The notes under the pieces are model-generated. The model made no database searches. It saw nothing but the letters and a program-made list of their open reading frames with translations, and was not told where the DNA came from. This document shows, piece by piece, positions 10,391 to 21,921 of a DNA stretch of 64,000 bases (position 1 is the stretch's first letter; the number at the start of each line of letters is the position of its first letter). The translations under genes and the position numbers were made by a program. Source of the stretch: Labia minor (lineage: Eukaryota > Arthropoda > Insecta > Dermaptera > Spongiphoridae); NCBI GenBank assembly GCA_963082975.1, contig OY720345.1:56402528-56466527 (forward strand), given 5' to 3'.

Positions 10391-10702
10391 TTATGCTTTA
10401 TGCTGTAATAGAAAATATAGAAATACAACATTTATATGTTCTACCTCCTTTAAGTATTCGGAACGATATTTTCTTTAAAAATATTTGTTTCAAATGGAAG
10501 AAAGATAGAGCAGAGGTTCTCAAAATATGATGCATGTATTGGTGAAACCTACAGTACAGTTACTTTTAGTAACCAAATCATTTTTTGAAGTAAGTTTCTG
10601 TTCTTCTTCAAAAAGAAGCAAATTAGAATTATATTATACAAGTAATATATAATTTTTTATTCATAAAAAATATTGTATACCCCAATTAATATTTTTGTTA
10701 TA
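10391..10702. other. AT-rich intergenic DNA
   Basis: No recognised feature. Confidence 0.3.
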
Positions 10703-10930
10703 TGTGCCACTCAGAAGCCAATTTTTAAAATTTTGCTAGTAATGTAATGAATTGTAAGGTAATCTGCAAGATATGAAGAGAATAATAAACTTGATAATCT
10801 TAATGCAATATACATTTTTCTGTAATCAATAAACCGGAATTTTCTACAAACTGTGAACTTTGGGCTTTATTTTCTCAGTTATTTTATTGTCTAAATGTGG
10901 AGTTCATCACTTTGGCTTCGGAGTGGCACA
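10703..10930. mobile_element. MITE family 'TGTGCC', copy 1
   Basis: A 228-bp element. Its left end TGTGCCACTCAGAAGCCA matches, inverted, its right end TGGCTTCGGAGTGGCACA. It is flanked by TA on both sides (10701-10702 and 10931-10932). The interior aligns along its length with 24978-25155, including TTTACATTTTTCTGTAATCA-like stretches. It has no coding capacity. The superfamily is unknown; a TA duplication would fit Tc1/mariner. Confidence 0.75.
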
Positions 10931-11050
10931 TATCTATAAGAATTTGTAGGAGATCATGTAACACAAAATGCTATATAAATTAACAGTTATGCACATACAT
11001 GAAAATCGCATGAAAAAAAATTAAAGTAAATATTGCTGCTCAAATATTTT

Positions 11051-11576
11051 GCGGAGGCAGGGTGGCCGAGAGCGTAGGATAACAACTTTCCACGCAAGAA
11101 GTCAGAGTTCGATTCCAACTAAGAACAAAAATTTTCAATTTAATTTAACATCAGCTGCCTCCGGCAAGCCCCACCATGGATGTCACCTTGTCGTGTTGGG
11201 GGGCTTCGACTTAACTAAGAACATCCACGTCTCGGAGATGAGACTAGCAATCTACTCAAGAGACGCAAATCACAATTGCTCAAAGAACCACACACAGCCT
11301 CGAAAATTAGAATGATTAACACATTGACGACACGGCAACGAACCTATTACGGCAAATGGGTTAAGATTCGCCGTAAAAATGGAACGAACACGTAGGAAGA
11401 GCCAACGCGGAAGGGCTCTTGAGAATATAGCCCGGGATGGAAGGCCAGCAACACAAGAGACCAAGCCACCGAAAAAATGGGCTGACTGCTGGGCGTACTC
11501 TTCCCAAAAAAGACCTGAGGATAGTGAAGAAGAACAGGCCTTAGACCTATAATAGAAGAAGAAGAAGAAGAAGAAG
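11051..11576 (+). mobile_element. tRNA-headed SINE with (AGA)n tail
   Basis: The head resembles a class II (Ser/Leu-like) tRNA: A-box-like GTGGCCGAGAGCGTAGGA at about 11063-11080 and B-box-like GAGTTCGATTCC at about 11105-11116, so Pol III transcription is plausible. A 440-bp body unlike the tRNA follows, then an (AGA/GAA)n tail. The element is flanked by the 9-bp duplication AAATATTTT (11042-11050 and 11577-11585). The body is GC-rich with no convincing protein. Its 3' part may derive from a partner LINE tail, which I could not identify. Confidence 0.72.
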
Positions 11577-11585
11577 AAATATTTT

Positions 11586-13137
11586 CAAAATATGTATCAT
11601 CAAGAATGAATGAGAGACTTAGCATCTTATGGTAAATATATGTTCTTTGACATATCTTATAGGAATAGTTATTTATGTTTTATTGTTATACAGCTGCCGA
11701 TACTGCAGATTTTTTGTTATTCATTGATAAATTGTTTGATAGTGTCAAGTATGTATTAAAGTCCAACCCTGAAAAAGTATATAAGGACAACCAAATACAC
11801 AAGCTAGAAATCAAACTGTTCCTTTTAGTATCAAAAATTTTATAACCCCTATACAAGCATTAAAATCCATTTGGTTAAAAACTGAAAGATTCTGTTTTAA
11901 ATATATTTAACCAAGAAATTTTATTGAGAACTTTTTTGGTAGCCATGTTTTAAGGAATATAAATCCAACAGCTACATCTGTTAAATCTTTTTCAATGAAT
12001 TTACTCTTTTTGAATTTCTGTGATTTTTTAAAAGTTGTTTGTTAATATGTTTATTGTTTATGCTTGCCTATATATTTGTTACAAATTTTCATTTGAGAAG
12101 AAGATTTCATTTAGCACTCCATTTTTTTAAGTACAATATTTTAAATTAAAAAAAAAATTCTTAACTAAAATACAATCAGCATTATTTGTATCCATTTCAC
12201 AATTTTACAAGATCTTTACATTTGATAAGGATATAGAAGTAAGTTTATGAACATCAAATGAATGAAGATTGCAAGAAAACATTGACTTTCTCTAACAACA
12301 TAACATAAATAAAAGCTGTTTAAGTTTACATAGAATGTTTAACATATCAAAATGTAATAAAATGAATAATCGATTGCATCAAAAATGACAATTAGGCTAT
12401 TTTTCGTATTTCATTTTATTTTGGATAGACTTAATCACTATTCTTGCTGAAAAAGACATTTAAGTAGTGTCCATGATGAATTTCACTCCTCTAAATAAAA
12501 AATTTTTTTTTCGTAAATATCCGTAGTCAGTTTAATATAATTAAATTATATGATGATTTTTATCGATTAACGAACAGCTTTGCTTCTTTTCTTTTACTCA
12601 TTTGTAGATAAATTATATGATGACAGTTTCATTTCATTTGAGTCCACTCAAAGGGTAATATATGTATATTTCAAAATAAATATTTTGTCATGCCTAATTT
12701 GAAAAAAAAAAATTTAAAAGTTAGATTTTAATTCCAAATTAAAATATTAAATATTAACCATTGATATATTCCCCTTCATATAGTGCTTAAAGAAATTTTT
12801 CCAGTGTATCATTATTATTCTTTTTATTCTTCTGAATAAACATAATAATGTGAACAACCAATTTAAATTAGTAGATTTTTGGAGATAATCTGTATTTTAA
12901 ACTTTTGAAAAATGTTATTTATTAGTTAATGTATAATTTTGTTAAATGCCATTCAATTACTATAATAATATTTTAGTAATTTTTTTAATTTGTAAGATTG
13001 CAAGTTATTATTATTTTCAGAATTCGCAAGAAGTATGACAAAAAATCAATCACTTGCAGTGTTGTAGGTATAAATTATTCTTTTTCAGTTTTATATATAT
13101 TTTTTTTAAGATTAATATTAATTTACAATATCTATAT
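11586..13137. other. AT-rich intergenic DNA
   Basis: Long AT-rich stretch with no repeats or coding patterns that I could recognise. Confidence 0.4.
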
Positions 13138-14007
13138 CTATCTATCTCTGTGGCTCTACGGAACTCGAAAGTTCTTGGCCGCAGCAACTACACTTGTCCA
13201 AGTATTCCTATTCCGAGCCACAACCTTCCAGTGCCTATCCTCTCCCATCTCTCTCACATCCTTTCCCACATTATCCACCCACCTACCAATATATTTTTAG
13301 CCATTCTTTCCTCCCTCTTTCTAGCCACGTGTCCTGCCTACCGTAGCCTTCTCGATTTTATAATTCTAACTATATCTAGAGATGCATAGAGGTCATGCAA
13401 TTCCCCGTTATGCAGTCTTCACCATTCCCAGGTGACCTCATCTTTCTTTGCCCCATAAATTCTTCGCAGAATCCTATTCTCAAATACTCTAAATCTACTC
13501 TCGTCACCTAAGGTCATAGACCATGCCTCACACCCATATAATACAACCGGTAAAATAATTGTTTTATATAATTTAATTTTTATCCCCTTTGATATTAATT
13601 TTGACGCGATAAGCCCCTTTATTACATGATAACAGGCGTTTCCCGATTGTAACCTCGCTTTAAACTCATCTCGAATATTATTATCTTATGTTATCACAGA
13701 ACCTAAGTATTTAAATTTTTCTACATTTTCAAATTCTATATCTTGTATGTTAAGATTTCGTGTGTTAATACTATTCCTATTACTAAATACTTAGCATTAT
13801 TAATTTCCAGTCCCACCTCTTTACCTGTTTCGATTAATTTTTCTACGCTATCTATAATTGCAATTGCCGCATCTCCTATTATATTTAAGTCGTCTGCGTA
13901 ACTTAATACTTGAATTTTTACCGACCGACGATAGTAAGGGAGGTATTGTTTTGTTTAATTCTATTCCGTTTGACTTCTTCCCAATTTGTCTAATTACATA
14001 TTTCAGA
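13138..14007 (-). pseudogene. RTE-type LINE reverse transcriptase fragment
   Basis: The minus strand reads LKYVIRQIGKKSNGIELN (near 14000-13953), IQVLSYADDLNIIGDAA with the YADD active site at 13889-13900, FENVEKFKYLGSVIT, then LLYGCEAWSMTLGDE, RVFENRILRRIYGAKKDEVT, LHNGELHDLYAS and IKSRRLR-AGHVARK. This order is that of RTE-type ORF C-termini. Several stops and frame changes break it. The 3' end is a GATA-type microsatellite (about 13137-13150), as RTE elements usually end in short tandem repeats. A 33-bp HINE terminus is inserted at 13920-13952, between ELN and IQV. The endonuclease and most of the RT are missing. Confidence 0.78.
13920..13952 (+). mobile_element. solo 33-bp HINE 5' terminus inside the LINE
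   Basis: Exactly the first 33 bp of the HINE (ACCGACCGACG through GGTATTGTTTT), with none of the remaining element, interrupts the LINE RT frame. LINE coding resumes on both sides, so this is an insertion and not decay in place. An identical-length fragment lies at 49759-49791. Confidence 0.7.
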
Positions 14008-14673
14008 ATTATATAATTTACAATATTAATTAATATATTTACACAATATTAATGTCTAAATAATAATTTATTTATTTAGTTTTTATGTTAAAAATTAAGG
14101 TATAATATCTCTATTTAATATTAAACTAAATTATTCAATAAATATTAAATATTATTTGAATGAATAATTATTATAATAAGTTTTTTAAATGTAAAAAATT
14201 TTAATATAAATAAAAAAAAATTATTCTTATCTAATCTAATCTTATTATACTAGAAAGTTTTTATATATTTGTATATATATATATATATAATATATATATA
14301 TATATTTGTATATATATATTATATATTTGAATATATATTTGTATATTTTTGAGATTCATTTATTAAAAAAAATTAACCGCTCGATGGATTTTTTTGAAAT
14401 TCACACCATAGATAATTTTTACAAAGAAAAATCGATTTTATTAATTAGTTAATATACTTTTTAATTTTTTTTTTTCACTAACATATTTGAAATTTTTTAA
14501 TCTGTTTTGTTGTTTAATTTTTTGTTAATTCTTATAAATTTTTATTAGTTAATTTTATTATTTATTATTATTGAGGACCCCAAGTTCCATTCATTTTAAC
14601 CAGATTGATGAAATGATGTAGCATTTAATAATTGTAATAAATAATTAAAGAATTGTATATCAATATTTTTTAA
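14008..14673. other. AT-rich DNA with TA microsatellites
   Basis: Interrupted TA tracts at about 14272-14345, otherwise AT-rich and featureless. Confidence 0.4.
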
Positions 14674-14703
14674 GGGTCGAGCGATAGCTCGGTGTTTCAG
14701 GTA
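14674..14703 (-). repeat. hairpin-bearing repeat fragment
   Basis: GGGTCGAGCGATAGCTCGGTG is the inverse of the segment at about 5948-5968. CGAGC-GATA-GCTCG forms a 5-bp stem with a 4-nt loop. Confidence 0.45.
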
Positions 14704-16379
14704 CTTAGTATTTATGATGAAAATGTTGTATTATATTAGTTTTCTAATGAAAGAAATGGAATGTGGAGAATGTATATATTAATGTAACTAAACGATTTAC
14801 AAATAAGTCTAATTGGTGACTAATTAGAGAGAACCTTTGGATTCAAATAAAATTACGTAACTTAGAATTCCAAGAGTGAGTGAGTGAGTCCTTTGGTCAG
14901 ACAAGATGTCGTCGAGCATAATATTTTGACTTGTGTTTGGTTATGGATTTGTTTTTCTTCTCTTTCTTTATAATAAAGTTCAACAACCTTTTTTTTACTT
15001 TCGATTTTGACACCAAATAAAAACAAATTTATAGGGCAAGAAAGATTCAAATCTCCTTTGATAATTCCAAGAATTTGTTATTGAACGTTTATTCCAATAT
15101 TAATAATCATCTTATCATTATGGATTTAATAAAGAATCATTTGGGTAAGGTCAGCTATTATGATGATAAGTGTGATTGTTTTCTGATAACCTTCGATATT
15201 CTATTTTAGGTTATTGAAAAAATGTTATTATTAGTCGAGCCTTTTGAAAATAATCTTTAATAATCTTCATTAAAGAATCATCAATATTTATTTTCAAAAG
15301 CAAACTGATTATTTAATATAATTGGAAACACTTGAAATTTATAGAAATTAATCTAAAGTCTAATCTTGAAAATATTAATAAATAAATAATATCAAAGTGC
15401 ATTAAAATATTATTTTTTTTTTTTATTAATTTTCAATTTTTCTAGAAGAAAATATTACCAAATAAATTTAAATCAAGAGAGAAATAATAAAATATTAGTA
15501 GTAATATTAAATTAAAAAAATATTTTTCAAAAGAAAATTAGATATTAATACTTATTTACTATGTAATTTTAAACAAAGACTACATGAAAATTTAGATTAA
15601 AATTTTTATTTATGATTAAACCATTAAACGAACGAAATAAAATTATTTTCATAAATTAAAAAACAAAAACTATTTATTATAAGATATTTGGTACACAATC
15701 ATGTATTAACTATTTAGTTAACTATAACATGGTTTATAACTCTTAAAATAAAAACTTTTAACAAAAATTCAAATTATATGATAAGAAGATGATCATTACA
15801 CCTCGGGACAGTTTTATGTTTTGCCTTAAATTTTACATTAACTCTTAATTATTGCAAATGTAGAGAAGGTGTAGCACAATCAAAATATCAGATGAGTTTT
15901 GTTTGATTCCATTGGAAAAGCTAGTTAAAATTTGTTAAGATTTTTATTTTTAGAACATTCCCAGTAATTTCGATAAAGTAAAGTTGAAAAGTGAATTTTT
16001 AATGAAAATATTTTAATGTAAAAAGTACTATAATAATATTTATTCATCATTAAAGTTTTATGTATAAAATTAGAAACCAGTATAATTTTTAACTATTTTT
16101 AAATTCATAATTGTGGTTGATGTGTAAATAAAGAAGAATTAAATATCGGCTTCAGGGCAACAAAAATGAAGGAATATGGAAGAGTTTTTTTTTATAGAGA
16201 ATAGAGAGAGGGAGGGTAATGATAAGCTTAAAATTGTAATTATTAAATGTTGAACATTTAGAAAAACAAGAGTAATATTTGTCAGTATAAAAATAATTGC
16301 CACGAGGAGGGGGGAGATTAGAAAATAAGATTATTTGTGTTTGAAGCTCAATTAGAAGCAGCATTTTGATCAAATCAAT
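14704..16379. other. AT-rich intergenic DNA
   Basis: No gene or repeat recognised. The AGAGAGGGAGGG patch at about 16200 is a purine-rich tract only. Confidence 0.35.
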
Positions 16380-16570
16380 ATTTATTCTCAGAGTGTTGAC
16401 CTCAGCTGAGAAAAACAGGGAGATGATCGTCTCGTCGAACTAATTGACCAAATTGGCTTTCACCATTCATCAGTTCATCCGTTTCAACAACGGATTTCTG
16501 CTTCTAAACGACTTTATTTGATACACAATTGATAACACTTAATTAGTACGATTACATATCGTTTAACAAT
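16380..16570. other. GC-richer island 2
   Basis: About 190 bp of balanced composition without an open frame. It contains the palindromic GACCTCAGCTGAG E-box region. Candidate conserved non-coding DNA. Confidence 0.25.
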
Positions 16571-17055
16571 CGATTCTGTTTAATGACTTTTTCTTTGAAT
16601 ATTTTCAATAATTAGTAAATAAATTATAAAAATATGAAAATTGGTTAAAAAAATAATTTAGATAAATAAATATCCTCATCTTTTTTGTCATTAAACAAGT
16701 CAAATGAAATGGTCATACCCGTAGGGTGTTATTAAGTTGAGAAGATATAATTTTAAAATCTCTTAAAATTTTTATATATTTAAAAGAGTGGCTTACCTTT
16801 GGACACTTTTTTCACATTTTTGTTATTTTAATTTTTTTTATATTGATGAATTATTGTCGAAATTTTACCTAGTGTGTGTAACCTTTATATTATTGAATAA
16901 CTCTCAAATTAAAATTTAATTTATAAAAAATTAAAATTTAAATATTATGTTTATCTTAAAACTACTTTTTTTTCACTAGAAAATGATATTGTATTGTTTA
17001 ATGTTTTTATTGTTATTCTAATCTATAATATAATTAGCCCCCTTAATAGTATTAA

Positions 17056-17515
17056 GTCGGCTCAACACATGCGGTGTTTGTCAAATAACGAATATTTACC
17101 AAATACCGAGCACCAAGTTTAGGTGCTTGTATTGAATATTAATCTTGTTAATATTATTAATATATAAATATAACCTCCTTAATTTGGTTTATTGAATTTA
17201 ATTGAATAATTTAATTAATTGAATTCAATTAATCATAATAATTGTAATGTAATACTTTAAAAATAAATTATTTAATTGGAATTGTTAATTTATTATATAA
17301 AAAAGGAATTGTTAGAGAAACAATATTATTTATTAAAATTGTGGATATAATTATTCTCAAATATTCGTCTTGTGCTCGCTATAATAGCGAACTAGCGAAC
17401 CCAAATGTTTGTGCTCGGCATATCTCAAGCGCAGGGCAAGCAACCCATCCACACATGCGGGGTTTGCCAAATATCAAGCAAAACATTTGGAAAACACCGC
17501 ATGTGTGGAGCCGGC
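17056..17515. mobile_element. 460-bp MITE with three copies of its terminal motif
   Basis: The left end GTCGGCTCAACACATGCGG matches the right end read inward, GCCGGCTCCACACATGCGG. ATTAA flanks both sides (17051-17055 and 17516-17520). A further inward copy, CCACACATGCGGGGTTTGCC (about 17450-17469), faces the right terminus, so about 17450-17509 folds into a hairpin. There is no transposase. The ATTAA flank allows either a 5-bp duplication or a TTAA/TAA-type site; the superfamily is unassigned. Confidence 0.65.
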
Positions 17516-17576
17516 ATTAAATACAGTGACGTTTTTATAGGCTATTATTAATGGCGATAAATTCATCACTATTTTT

Positions 17577-18260
17577 ACCGACCGACGATAGTAAGGGAGG
17601 TATTGTTTTCACACCAAATTTCCCATGTGGAGATTTTTACATACGAGGTGTGGCTATTAAATAACGAGACTGCGCGCGCAGACGACCTCCAGGAGAGGGT
17701 AGGCGGGAACCTAATGCACCGTTGTACAGCTGGAAGGGTCTACTATTCCAGTACGAGAACACATGTCTGGCGGTGAAATAGTTTTTTTTCTGTAGCGGTT
17801 TAAAATAAACTTGTTTTTGTTCCTACGCAGAAAACGATGTGTGACGAAAAACACGAACAACGTATCAATGTGAAATTCCTCTAAATTAAGCGGCAATCCA
17901 TGCACTGGAAGACTCCTGAATCGCCAAGAATCAAAAAAGCGCGGATGTAGAAGGGAAGGGTTATTTTCACACCAAATTTCACATGAGGAGATTTTTTACA
18001 TATCTCCACAAATCATGCACTTTGAATTGGTTTTATCCTCGGGAAAAATCATCTTCATTAGTTTTTTCTTAATTTAAAATTATATGACGTCATGCAGTCC
18101 TTCATGAAATAAAATGAAAAATATTTATGTTATATCCATATCTGTTTTTTATTGCATTAATAGATATATTAAAATTATTTGAAATTGTTTCTGTAGCTGG
18201 AAATTAATTTATTTCAAACCGTTGGTCGGTTCTGTGCCTGGCCACAGGTCAACTTATTTA
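17577..18260 (+). mobile_element. HINE copy C, broken by a mariner fragment
   Basis: The 5' part (17577-17643) and 3' part (about 17948-18260) match copy A. The intervening ~240 bp, including the microsatellite, is replaced by mariner sequence. Only one TGACGTCA octamer remains (18085-18092). The 3' end keeps CCTGGCCACAGG and GGTCAACTTATT. Confidence 0.68.
17644..17946 (+). mobile_element. mariner fragment inside HINE copy C
   Basis: Starts CGAGGTGTGGCTATTAAATA after a TA, a mariner left terminus. An ATG at 17837 begins MCDEKHEQRINVKFL, the conserved N-terminus of one mariner lineage. After a stop, the sequence jumps to WKTPESPRIKKARM, a motif from much further into the transposase. So the protein has a large internal deletion. 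The right terminus is absent: HINE sequence resumes directly. Confidence 0.68.
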
Positions 18261-18539
18261 ACTAAAAGTTTTGTTCAATGTATTTATTTTTAATATAAGA
18301 AAAAGAAAACAAAAAATATATCATAAGGAATCTAATATTCAATATATTCAATATATAAATTAATTAATAATTAATAATTAAATAATCAAAACATTATTTA
18401 TAGTACAATTATTTTTATTTATTTTTTTATTGTATTGATAGAAAAGGTATAAAAAAAATAATTTTTAATTTGTATATAATAAACCCAATGAAGTACTTTA
18501 AAAATAAAATAAAACTATAAAAATTTTACAATTTTATTT
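18261..18539. other. AT-rich spacer
   Basis: Featureless AT-rich DNA. Confidence 0.3.
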
Positions 18540-18920
18540 TTTATTAACATGGCTTGGATCGTTGATAGTAGTTTTTCCTTCATCATCTCTCTTTTATATT
18601 ATGTCGATATCTAAAAGTATGGTTTATTCTACTTTTATTCTGTTCATTGGAAAAATTTTTAGGATTGAGGTAAAAGGTCTTAGGGTTGGGGTGGTTTCAT
18701 AGGATCATTGTGTAGAGGGTTGATTTTCTCCCCCTGCGTGGACCATTTAGGGAAGGGCTACGCCCCAGGGGTGAGTTATGGCCAGTCTTTGCAACATCCA
18801 AAGAGTTCCGTGAATACGTAGGTGGAGATGAATAAAGACCAGATGGACAGGAATGTCTTAAACCCACACAAATGTTCAACATAAATTATAGACTAAAATA
18901 TGCCCTAACCCACCCCTCCT
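18540..18920. other. GC-richer island 3
   Basis: Most balanced at about 18660-18920. No domain is visible in any frame. Candidate non-coding element or old repeat. Confidence 0.25.
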
Positions 18921-19138
18921 CCCTTCAGGACTAGTTTCAGAATTGATTAGATTTATTTAAGCATCAGGTATTGTACGTACTTTTCTGTAATAATAGGTAC
19001 AATTCAACCAGTTCTATTGAGTAAATCACCCAAATCCTTTTCTGATAATATAAATATTTTTTTCCTTTTTATTGAATAAACCATTTTATTTTTTAAACCG
19101 CAATAAGTTTCGCACACAATTCTAAATGACACCTACAC

Positions 19139-19140
19139 AC

Positions 19141-19175
<35 letters not shown>

Positions 19176-19176
19176 C
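19139..19176. repeat. (AT)n microsatellite
   Basis: AT dinucleotide tract next to a mariner terminus. Confidence 0.6.
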
Positions 19177-19187
19177 GATATATAATA

Positions 19188-19640
19188 CGAGGTATGATAA
19201 AAAATAAAGACTTTTATTTTTATAAAAAATATATTTATTTATTCATCAATATTTGAGTTGTCTTCTTTAAAATCATCTCCCTCAGATATACTTTTGTGGA
19301 ATCCTCAGAAGATAAGTACTTAATAATAGAGCTCGTTCAATGATGTAGTTTTTATCTTTCCATTCGATGCAAATTTTAGTCCTTTCATTGGACTCTTCTG
19401 TTTTGAGAACAAAAGAAAAGTTGAGGGGCCAATCCGGTGAATATGGAAGCTGAGGCATTGTTGCAGTAGTGTTGTTTCAGACGAAAAAGTTTCTCAAAAA
19501 ACAATTCATGTACCCTTTCAGTTACTCTCAGACTCATGTCTAGTTCAGGTCTATGTTTGACTATTTTCAGCTGAAGGTTGCCTATGGTAGGTATCTGGTT
19601 TGAAGGCCAGTAATCATATTTCCTAAGAATATTTTCCATT
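19188..19640 (-). pseudogene. mariner remnant, minus strand
   Basis: The right (3') terminus is at 19188: plus-strand CGAGGTATGATAAAAAATAA after TA. The minus strand encodes, across frames, a degraded catalytic-domain end, HIHRIGPSTFLLFSKQKSPM (compare YSPDLAPSxFxLFxxLK), and near the terminus EGDDFKEDNSNIDE, similar to mariner C-termini. Further in, one 84-codon frame includes ELDMSLRVTERVHELFFEKL, which I could not place. No second TIR was found. The third catalytic aspartate context is mutated. Confidence 0.55.
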
Positions 19641-19734
19641 TCTTTTTGAATATATTGGATGTTTGTATATTAAAGAAGTAAATTGATTATTTATATATGT
19701 TATCAATTAAATAATATAATAATTTGTCAATATT

Positions 19735-19865
19735 CCAAAACTCTGTGCCAGACAAGCATCGATCTTAAAAAATGATAATCAAAAGGTCCTATGTATGGTA
19801 TGTAGGCTGGGTGTAGCAGAACTTCCCATTTAAGCTGCACGTGTGTCACGCAAGAGAACTTTTTT
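19735..19865 (-). pseudogene. second mariner remnant, minus strand
   Basis: The minus strand reads VQLKWEVLLHPAYIPYIGPF followed by DYHFLRSM. This is the mariner LxWEVLxHPPYSPDIAPSDYHLFRSM region with the third catalytic aspartate changed (PDI to PYI). Only about 45 codons survive. It differs from the neighbouring remnant, so it is a separate lineage. Confidence 0.6.
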
Positions 19866-20023
19866 CTTCTGTTACTAGCTTTTAATTAATTAAATAATTA
19901 AAGACAAAACGTCTTAAAGCAAAATTTACCAAAATAAATTTTTTTTTACATAAATTTCAAGATATTTCACATTTAAATAAATTATTTTAAAAAGCAATAT
20001 GCTTTCATGAAATTCTAAATGAA

Positions 20024-20225
20024 TATATATATATATCTCTTTCTATATATATATATATATATATATAGAAAGATAGAGATAGAGAGAGATGTGATAAAAA
20101 AGAAAGAATTTTTATTTTATTGATCCATCAATATTTATGTTGTTCCTTTTAAAGTAATTAATTTCTTTCATATTTAATAGTATACTTGTATCTGCTCTTT
20201 CCACAATCCAAAGCATTTATTACAT
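20024..20225. repeat. palindromic AT/AG microsatellite and degraded mariner-like end
   Basis: TCTCTTTCTATA...TATAGAAAGATAGAGA forms a long AT-rich hairpin at about 20036-20080. The following ~130 bp loosely parallels the start of the mariner remnant at 19188 (GATAAAAAA, then CATCAATATTTxxGTTGT). Weak evidence for a second degraded copy. Confidence 0.35.
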
Positions 20226-21113
20226 TATATTTAAAATATATATATGTATTTAAATGTTTAATTTAATTCAATTTTTAAAGATATGATAATTTAGTAATAT
20301 GTATTTTATTATTTTTATTTTTATTTAATATATTCTTATTTATTAAACTTGATTTTTCCCTTCTTATTATATTCACATCTAAAAATGATTATGTTTTATT
20401 AAAAGCAGAACTCTAATAATATAATTAAATCAACTTTTGTTAAGAAGGAAGTTGACAAAGACTATTAGAAAAAATGGTTCTAAAAACTATTTAGAAAACC
20501 AACGCTAATTGCAATAATTCTTAAAAGGAAGTTGAACCATCTAATTGGTTAGTTAGCTTTTATAGTAATTTAGTTAAAATTAATACTTATTTAGTTATAA
20601 GTTTAGTTATATTCGAGAAAAATTTAATATCCTACTTTTTAAACCTGTTTTTATGCTAATATATAAGTACTCAGAACGGTGCATGTTCAAATGGAATCAT
20701 TTGAAATATTTTATATATTCCAATAGATCAAATTCTCTTTTTTTCATTTAATTGACTATTAGTGCTTAGGCGATTCGCCTTGGAGAACCAAGATCGGAAA
20801 AAAATAATAACAAATCAAAATAATCAAAATATCTGATGCTAACATATGGATCTGCAAAGGAAAAATTAGATTCACTTTTTTATAAATAAAAGAAAAAGGT
20901 TCGTTGCCACGTTATAATATTTAATGAAAAGAAAATTAATATAAAGTAAAAATAGAAAATGAAATTGATATAAAAATTAAAGGAGATAATCCTTAGAATT
21001 TACAAATTAAATATAAAAATAAAAAGGAATAAATGCTAGCTAATGCTCAGCTAAAACAAAACAAATTTACAAAAAAAAAATATCAATAATAATAACTCAA
21101 CACAGTTTTCAAA
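20226..21113. other. AT-rich intergenic DNA
   Basis: No recognised feature. Confidence 0.35.
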
Positions 21114-21332
21114 ACACGTGGTCAACAGAAAATCTAAAAAATGGCGAATTCACAGCTAAAAGCCAAAAGCGTGTAAACAATATCAAGTTCAAAATGCAAG
21201 TGAGAAGAGATCAAATCTTCATGCCAAGTCCTTGGCTAACATCAACTAAAAGTAGCAAGGTGATTGGTTGTAATGGATCATGTGACCCTTTTGCATAGTC
21301 AACTTATCTACTGGGCAATTTGACCACGTGGT
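21114..21332. repeat. inverted CACGTGGTCAA pair around a moderate-GC segment
   Basis: ACACGTGGTCAA (21114-21125) faces TTGACCACGTGGT (21320-21332) across about 195 bp of balanced composition. It could be a short MITE or a regulatory segment with two E-boxes. No target duplication was seen. Confidence 0.3.
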
Positions 21333-21423
21333 TGAATATGAATATACAAAAAAATATATATAAAAAGAAAAAACTTATAAAAATTATATAAAAATAAATT
21401 AATATTAAAATAAATAAATATAA

Positions 21424-21921
21424 ATGAGGGAGAGGCTTTAACAATAAGTCTATGATTTTTTGAATGAAACACAGGTTTTTGGATAAAAAATTACTTTATT
21501 TTTCAACGCAGCTATACACTTCGTCCAACGATTCTCCAAATTTTTTATCCCTTCCAAACTAATCTTAGTCGAGGACATCAAAATAGATTTGTTTGTGAGT
21601 TGATTTCATTGTTGGAGTCAAATCTCTTTCCGCTGAACCATTTCTTCAAGTTTGGAAACAAGAAATAGTTACTTGGGGCTAAATCTGGAGAATAGGGCGG
21701 ATGAGGGAGCAATTCGTAGCCCATGGAATTTAACTTTTTTCCATTTTCTTCTCAAATCACGAGATAGTCTGCTATTAATGGATGTCAAACAAAAACTAAA
21801 AGAAGCAGCTGATTAAAATTTCGATAGGAGTCATAGTTGCTTGCTGACAGGAGTAGTGTTGCCACTTATTTTAATTGACAGGAACTTCAAAAAGTCACGG
21901 ACTTATTGATCTACCCTCGTA
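21424..21921 (-). mobile_element. internally deleted mariner, minus strand
   Basis: The 5' terminus (right, read on the minus strand) is CGAGGGTAGATCAATAAGTC after TA. The left end reads inward as an imperfect match (AACAATAAGTCTATGATTTT). The minus strand encodes LLPHPPYSPDLAPSNYFLFP, LKKWFSGKRFDSNNEI and NLENRWTKCIAALKN, the mariner transposase C-terminal half with the third catalytic aspartate context. The N-terminal half and the first two aspartates are missing between about 21730 and the 5' end. About 500 bp against a usual ~1.3 kb. Confidence 0.72.

Noticed and set aside
11042-11585. Functional tRNA gene at the SINE head
   Set aside because: The acceptor stem does not pair, no tRNA 3' end or terminator follows, and a SINE body with flanking duplication explains it.
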